This document shows positions 59,033 to 64,000 of a DNA stretch of 64,000 nucleotides, one piece after another (within the stretch, counting starts at the first letter, position 1; every line of letters starts with the position of its first letter). This DNA comes from Melioribacteraceae bacterium (lineage in GTDB: Bacteria > Bacteroidota > Ignavibacteria > Ignavibacteriales > Melioribacteraceae). Position numbers and translations under genes: made by a program. The stretch covers positions 1-64,000 of the forward strand of contig JALVFE010000009.1 in assembly GCA_027030245.1 (NCBI GenBank), read 5' to 3'. The notes beneath the pieces were generated by a model. That model made no database searches. It saw only the letters and a list, made by a program, of their open reading frames with translations, and was not told where the DNA came from.

Positions 59033-60538
59033 TCATTTTATTACCTCGAAATCTATTTGTACTTCTTCATCCATTACAATTTTATGTATAACTTCGTTAA
59101 GTCTTTCTTTTAGTTTTTTAGCTGATAAGTCAAGTTGTAAAATACCTGCTTTCTTGTTCCATTTAGTATCCTCTTCTAAGAAATTATTAAGGTTTAAATT
59201 AGTAGGATAATCAACAGAATTATAGTAAAGCTCAGCAATTTCTTTTTGTTTTGATTCAGGGAAGTTTGGGAAAGGAATCATATACCAATATTTTTGAGCT
59301 AAACTTCCTCCATTGCCTCCGACGGCGTAAATATCAATTAATCCTTTTTTTCTCAAATAATCTAAAAAACATTTCACAAAAATTGAGATTGTTAAATCTC
59401 CTTCTTGAAGATTTAAAGTCATTCCGTGAATATTCGTTATCGTCCTCGTTAGCTCCTTAGTTACAACAATTGAACGCCCTTTCTCAAAACCTTCTGCACC
59501 AAAAACAATATCCCCTTTTTTTAATGTTTTTAATTTATTTTTATTTCCCAAAAATTCATACTTAATTATAGTACCATAGTAAGATAAATTCTTAGGCAAT
59601 ATTAAAGTATAGAATCCATTTTTTCTAGCTTTCGAATAAATACTTTTACCAATCGCTGAAACTTGAAGGTTTTGTCCTCTTGAGATATCAAATCCTAAAT
59701 CATATATGTTTTTAACCCCATGAATATAATTTTTTATAAGAAATTCTTCTTTCTTAAAATAGGTATCATAAATAGTAGCATTTATTCTTGATAAACTTTT
59801 TAGCTCTTTTAGAGTAGGTCTTTTATACTCAAATTCACTTGGCTTTTGATTTTCTAAAAGTTCTTTTTCTATCTTTTCAAGAATTAATTTATGCTTTTTT
59901 CTGATTTCTTTTTCTTTGTTTATTATTGCTTTTGTTAAAAATTCGATATAGTTTATTATATTATTTGAGTTTTCTTGATTTGGAAATGGAATTAAGCAAT
60001 CTAAAAATAATGTTTTTGCATGTCTTATAGTAGCACCACGAGAAACTAAAAAATTTAATTGTGTTTTAAAGAAATCATTCTTTATAAATGCCAATAAATA
60101 ATATTTCCAATTAGAAACAAGTAACCTATAAATACCGCCTGAAGGCATATAAGTAGGTAAATCTTTATCTAAGATTACGACTTCTCCTATATTAGAATCT
60201 TTAGATATTAAAATATCTCCTTCTTTTAAATTGTAATTCTTAAAACTTTGAGGTAATATCGGGACAATACTTTCTCTATCATAATTTGGTAAAAAAGATG
60301 TTGGTTGTAAAGCTTTTGTTCTAATAAAGAAATATTTTGAGTTATAAATATATGATTTTGAACCAACTTCAAATCCTTTATCTTTTGGTTTCAACGCTCT
60401 GTCTAATAAATCCTTAACTTTCTTAACATTTTGATTCTTAATCTCTACACTTTTAAACAATGAAGGAGATAACGCAAACCCTTTATTTTCAATTTCATTT
60501 ATATTCAAAGTTTTTGGAACAACAACATACGATGCCAT
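59033..60538 (-). CDS. Restriction-modification specificity subunit (HsdS-like)
   Basis: The 501-residue product has two target-recognition regions separated by helical spacers. The first half ends with LFLDCLIPFPNQENSNNIINYI and a coiled coil (LTKAIINKEKEIRKKHKLIL). The second half ends with KYWYMIPFPNFPESKQKEIAEL. The GDILISKDSNIGEVVI and GDIVFGAEGFEKGRSIVV strands are typical of type I S subunits. It would guide the fused nuclease-methyltransferase to a split DNA site. It begins 1 base after the methyltransferase stop (TAACATG), so the two are coupled. Confidence 0.88.
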   Translation of the reverse strand: MASYVVVPKTLNINEIENKGFALSPSLFKSVEIKNQNVKKVKDLLDRALKPKDKGFEVGSKSYIYNSKYFFIRTKALQPTSFLPNYDRESIVPILPQSFKNYNLKEGDILISKDSNIGEVVILDKDLPTYMPSGGIYRLLVSNWKYYLLAFIKNDFFKTQLNFLVSRGATIRHAKTLFLDCLIPFPNQENSNNIINYIEFLTKAIINKEKEIRKKHKLILEKIEKELLENQKPSEFEYKRPTLKELKSLSRINATIYDTYFKKEEFLIKNYIHGVKNIYDLGFDISRGQNLQVSAIGKSIYSKARKNGFYTLILPKNLSYYGTIIKYEFLGNKNKLKTLKKGDIVFGAEGFEKGRSIVVTKELTRTITNIHGMTLNLQEGDLTISIFVKCFLDYLRKKGLIDIYAVGGNGGSLAQKYWYMIPFPNFPESKQKEIAELYYNSVDYPTNLNLNNFLEEDTKWNKKAGILQLDLSAKKLKERLNEVIHKIVMDEEVQIDFEVIK

Positions 60539-60539
60539 G

Positions 60540-62666
60540 TTACTTCTCCTTTAAGAATAAATCTTTCAATGTTTCCTCTTGAGTAAAAGCCCATTCCCTA
60601 AATTCCTTAATGGTTTGTGTAAACTCTTCATCTAAAACAGGCCTTCCTTCCTCATCTTGCACAACCTCAAAAGTTTCTTCATCTATTTTGTAAATTGGCT
60701 CAAAGTATTTTACTCTCTTTTTTGTTTTTACTTCATAACCTACTTTTTGAATATCTTTAATAAAGACCTCATAATTTTGCTCTTTTAATCTCTTTAGTTC
60801 CCTAGGTTTTGGTTTGTAAGCAATTATCAAAGTCGTATTGACTCCAGTATCTGCAAAAACATTTGCAGGTAAATCAAACAAAGCAACAATCCTCATTTTA
60901 GCTATTAACCATTTTCTTGCTTTTTCCCATCTGTCTATAGAAGCAATAGAATTGGATAAAACGATCCCCAATCTTCCATTTTCTTTTAAGATTCTATATG
61001 CATTCTCCAAAAAGACAAGTCCCAAATCTATCCAATTTCCGGCTCTTGCAATATGCCATAACTCATAAAGCTCAGCTAATTTCTTTTCTTCTAATGTTTT
61101 AGGTTCCCACTTCCTATCTTCTCCAAAAGGAGGGTTTGTTAATACAACATCAAACTTCATTAACTTAGTATCGTCTCTCCAATTATCCCAATTTCCTTTA
61201 TTATGTAAATCTGGAATCAGTTCCACTGGCTCATTTATTATAGTTATTTTATGGGTTATTGAACCTTTATCTGGAATATGATATAACTTAGCATTTCCGT
61301 CTCCATTAAGAAGCATATTCAACTGAGCAAGCATAATCATTTGTTCATCATTATCAACTCCATAAATGTTATTATCATCCAGTTTACTATTTGAATTCAC
61401 ATAAGAAACAGATAAAAAGTCTGCAATTCCTGCAGTAGGATCAATTACAGTTTCCCCGTTTCTTGGATTTACAATTTCAACTAAAAAATCAATTAAAGGC
61501 AAAGGCGTGACAAATTGTCCTTTTTGTTCTTTTGAAAAGGCACTTGCAAAACGATAAAATATTAATTGGTACAAATCGGTTTTATGTGATTTTACAAAAG
61601 AGAAATCTTGAAATTGCTTTACGGTTTTTACTAATACTTTTACATGTGCATTATTTCTAAGATTTATTTTTTGTTCTTTTAAAATTGTATAGTATGTGCT
61701 TTGTGCATCGTCAAATAGTTGCTGTATTCTTTTTAGGAAAGGTTCAATTCTTTTATCATTTAAATTAGAGTAATTAGCTTCTTCGTTTGTTATATAGAAT
61801 TTTAATTTTTCTCTATTATTTTTTTCATTTCTTTTTTCATCAAATATCTTTAAAGCAAGAATCTGTATAAGTAACTCATAACCATTTTGATCAACCATGC
61901 TTACTTTGTCCATCGTTCTCAAAATATTAGACATTGCATCATTAAGTTGGGTAGAATGAACGCCAGAAATCTTCCCGAGATCATCTATACTTCGATTAGT
62001 TCTATTTAGTTCTAATGGTTTATTGACTTGATTAATAAGCTCTTCAAACGAAGGAATATTGTAATATGGATCAGTTAAATGTAATGATAAATCTTTAGTT
62101 GCACTTTTTTCAGCTTTTTGATTATAAGATTCATCATATCTCAGTATTTTACCATTCTTATTTTGAAAAATATACAGTCTTTCTGTATCATATAAATACC
62201 CTATACAGAAGTCGGCTTCAGACTCTTTCATATATGCTTTCAATTGTTGATTAAAAACAGTTTCAATATCTTTACTATCTTCTTTCTTGAATTCTATTAC
62301 TCCGACTAAATTTTTTCTTAACCAATCTAAATCGTCCTGTTTTCTTTCGTTCCAAAATCTTTTGTATTTTTCAAACCAATCTTTATCGTCGAAAATTGCT
62401 CCATCTAATTTGATTGGTATAGAATTTTTATTTCCTTTAGGAAGATGAATTTCACAACCTAAATAATCTTTAGAGTATAACCCAGCATTAACTAATGCAT
62501 AAAAGAATTGCCACTTATAATATTCTTCATTTGGTTCTCCTTTTGAATTTTTAATAGAGAATTCTTTATCAAGCTCAAAATGAACAGGTATAAATGATTT
62601 GAACTTGTCTTTTGCAGAATATTTTCTATTGAACTTGTTTTTTTGTTCTAAGAATGTTCCATTCAT
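60540..62666 (-). CDS. Restriction nuclease-methyltransferase fusion (N6-adenine, type I-like core)
   Basis: The 708-residue product has an HsdR-N-like PD-(D/E)xK region at about 45-170, with Asp88 (KLDGAIFD) and Glu125/Lys127 (VIEFKKE). A helical linker follows, then a HsdM-type N6-adenine methyltransferase with QFVTP at 384-388, motif I as DPTAGIADFL (409-418) and NPPF at 511-514. Motif I departs from the usual DPACGTGGFL. A nuclease on the methyltransferase with a separate S subunit is the layout of BcgI-type (IIB/IIG) systems, which need no HsdR. None is present here. GGTGAAG precedes the ATG. Confidence 0.85.
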   Translation of the reverse strand: MNGTFLEQKNKFNRKYSAKDKFKSFIPVHFELDKEFSIKNSKGEPNEEYYKWQFFYALVNAGLYSKDYLGCEIHLPKGNKNSIPIKLDGAIFDDKDWFEKYKRFWNERKQDDLDWLRKNLVGVIEFKKEDSKDIETVFNQQLKAYMKESEADFCIGYLYDTERLYIFQNKNGKILRYDESYNQKAEKSATKDLSLHLTDPYYNIPSFEELINQVNKPLELNRTNRSIDDLGKISGVHSTQLNDAMSNILRTMDKVSMVDQNGYELLIQILALKIFDEKRNEKNNREKLKFYITNEEANYSNLNDKRIEPFLKRIQQLFDDAQSTYYTILKEQKINLRNNAHVKVLVKTVKQFQDFSFVKSHKTDLYQLIFYRFASAFSKEQKGQFVTPLPLIDFLVEIVNPRNGETVIDPTAGIADFLSVSYVNSNSKLDDNNIYGVDNDEQMIMLAQLNMLLNGDGNAKLYHIPDKGSITHKITIINEPVELIPDLHNKGNWDNWRDDTKLMKFDVVLTNPPFGEDRKWEPKTLEEKKLAELYELWHIARAGNWIDLGLVFLENAYRILKENGRLGIVLSNSIASIDRWEKARKWLIAKMRIVALFDLPANVFADTGVNTTLIIAYKPKPRELKRLKEQNYEVFIKDIQKVGYEVKTKKRVKYFEPIYKIDEETFEVVQDEEGRPVLDEEFTQTIKEFREWAFTQEETLKDLFLKEK

Positions 62667-62717
62667 TTTTCTTCACCTTTTTCTTGTTGTATTATACACG
62701 GTGTGCGGAATTTCTGC

Positions 62718-62775
62718 TAACGGTTCCGGCTATGAGCATGCGGGTTTTATTGCATTTCATTTACAAATCACTATG
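62718..62775. repeat. Imperfect intergenic palindrome, copy E3
   Basis: It begins TAACGGTTCCGGCTATGAGC and continues GCGGGTTTTATTGCATTTCATTTACA. The order TAACGGTT, TATGAG, GCGGG, TTTCATTTA is the same as in E2, with a shorter right arm. It sits between the nuclease-methyltransferase and the HerA-type ATPase gene. It is the most diverged of the three copies. Confidence 0.45.
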
Positions 62776-62779
62776 TTTT

Positions 62780-64000
62780 TTATTTATACTTATTATTTTC
62801 AATTCTATCATTTTCACCTGCTTTGCTTATAGCCTTTGTTGAGCGTTCGTTATTATCTTCTTTTGGTTTATCTTCTGGTTCCTTAATTTCAGGAACTTCA
62901 AAAATCATCGGAACACTTGATTTTAAAGCTTTTCCAGCGGCTATTGCTTGTTTAAATTTTAAGTTAGGTAATACTTTTGATATTTCTTGACCAAAATAAT
63001 TTGCCAAGAAATCACTACTCGTTTTGTCAAATTCTTGAAAAGAAATCACTGTGTTGCATTGCGTTAAAATTGTTTTAGAAACATTTGCTGTTCTTTGGGC
63101 GATTACTAATAAACCTACATTATATTTTCTACCTTGTAATGCTATTTGAGCAATACTGTTTAGCAATGGTTGTGAAATTTTATCTGAAACACCAGAAAAA
63201 TTCCATTCTGGTATTACTGTATGTGCTTCTTCTAGAACAATACATATCCGCTTTCCAAAATTTTTTTCTGTTTTTGCAATATGAAATAAAATTCTGAAAA
63301 ATGTTTTTGTATAAGTAAGAACGCCAGATGTATTTGCAACTTCTGGTAATTCAAATATAGAAATACTATTATTACCGTTTAAAAATGTTTTTATTTCTTG
63401 ATAGATACTCTTTGAAACTTCTTCCTTTAATTTTTTGGATTCATCATTATCTCTATTGAAATTGTTCCCAATTATGGTTTCTATATCATCGATTTTTTTA
63501 AAAAGACCTTTTGCTGTTTCTTCATTTATTGTTTTTACAGGATTTATATCTGAAAATTTGTTTAGATATTCCCCGGTAAAATCAATACAAATAACTTTTG
63601 TGTTTTCATCTTTTAGATATTGGCGAATTAGATTACGTGAAAAAATTGATTTTCCAGTTCCAGTTACGCCAATCACGGCAAGGTGGTGAGAAAGAGCAGT
63701 ATCTTTGTTAATAATTATTGGATAATTAGTATTTGGGATTTTTCCAATTATATATTCATTGTCTTTAATTTTTGGCTCATCAATTTTAGAAGCAATATAT
63801 ACGGGTGTATTAATTGAAGGAACCCAGCCAAATTGTTCAAATTGAAATTTTTCATTGTTCCAAGTTCCTAATTGAATAGCTTCACCGATAATTAAACCGG
63901 TTTGATTTTTTTGTTCTAATGTTTCAATTTTTGTTACACCCTCAATAATTTGATACAATACTTTTATTCCTTGAATATTTACTTCCAATAATTGACCTTC
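62780..64000 (-). CDS. HerA-type ATPase (DUF87), 5'-partial
   Basis: The frame is open to base 64000, so the N-terminus lies outside the window. A small beta-barrel domain (about the first 90 residues seen) precedes the ATPase. Counting from the TTG codon at 63988, Walker A is GVTGTGKS at 107-114, Walker B is ICIVLEEAH at 248-256, and the arginine-finger region is GRKYNVGLLVIAQR. HerA hexamers move along DNA; with NurA they resect ends, and with SIR2, DUF4297 or other nucleases they form phage-defence complexes. The effector gene would be expected upstream, beyond the edge. The C-terminal tail is charged and low-complexity. Confidence 0.85.
   Translation of the reverse strand, partial: EGQLLEVNIQGIKVLYQIIEGVTKIETLEQKNQTGLIIGEAIQLGTWNNEKFQFEQFGWVPSINTPVYIASKIDEPKIKDNEYIIGKIPNTNYPIIINKDTALSHHLAVIGVTGTGKSIFSRNLIRQYLKDENTKVICIDFTGEYLNKFSDINPVKTINEETAKGLFKKIDDIETIIGNNFNRDNDESKKLKEEVSKSIYQEIKTFLNGNNSISIFELPEVANTSGVLTYTKTFFRILFHIAKTEKNFGKRICIVLEEAHTVIPEWNFSGVSDKISQPLLNSIAQIALQGRKYNVGLLVIAQRTANVSKTILTQCNTVISFQEFDKTSSDFLANYFGQEISKVLPNLKFKQAIAAGKALKSSVPMIFEVPEIKEPEDKPKEDNNERSTKAISKAGENDRIENNKYK

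Noticed and set aside
1-64000. CRISPR arrays, insertion sequences, prophage genes, integron integrase, rRNA operon
   Set aside because: Looked for and not seen: no regularly spaced direct repeats, no transposase or integrase frames, no phage structural genes and no rRNA sequence.

Overview
The window reads as a chromosomal segment of a Bacteroidota/Chlorobi-lineage bacterium, most likely of the class Ignavibacteria. The clues are a secreted protein ending in a type IX secretion sorting domain with an NYPNPFNPST motif (40273-41232), promoters of the form TTG-N20-TAnnTTT, a HU-SPOR fusion protein, many outer-membrane barrels and lipoproteins, and frequent GTG/TTG starts. This is inference from gene content; no 16S rRNA gene is present.

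Left edge (1-2374): the C-terminal end of an Rhs-repeat protein that began outside the window, two AT-rich membrane-anchored proteins that may be its immunity proteins, a small helical protein, and two copies of a 70-bp element made of two hairpins.

Core chromosome (2375-56711): housekeeping genes in short operons. They include RidA, rsfS-argS, comF, a hemerythrin, surE, xseA-xseB-dxs, rplU-rpmA, mdh, an AI-2E-type transporter, pta and metG. Two solitary DNA methyltransferases of different classes (11944 and 29008) have no nuclease next to them. Three overlapping SurA/parvulin-type genes (30080-34138) form a periplasmic folding cluster, followed by MoxR and an M23 peptidase. A Fur-family regulator diverges from dodecin and a peroxiredoxin, followed by a three-gene set (PTPS, GTP cyclohydrolase I, sepiapterin reductase-like SDR) that could make tetrahydrobiopterin. 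An ECF sigma factor, a membrane anti-sigma-like protein and two Spy/CpxP-like periplasmic proteins share a strikingly symmetric divergent promoter region (42873-42934). A TPR protein, an outer-membrane barrel, a HU-SPOR protein and ExbB-ExbD-TonB form an envelope module at 46621-54621. A 0.9-kb intergenic island of palindromic repeats lies before rplU (17153-18050).

Right edge (56712-64000): an AT-rich accessory/defence island, all on the minus strand. It holds a broken tandem DUF1016 (YhcG-like) locus, an unknown coiled-coil protein, an orphan HicB-like antitoxin, a restriction-modification system in which the nuclease domain is fused to the methyltransferase with a separate specificity subunit, and a HerA-type ATPase cut by the window edge. 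Three related imperfect palindromes sit between these genes and look like recombination or cassette sites; no integrase is visible.
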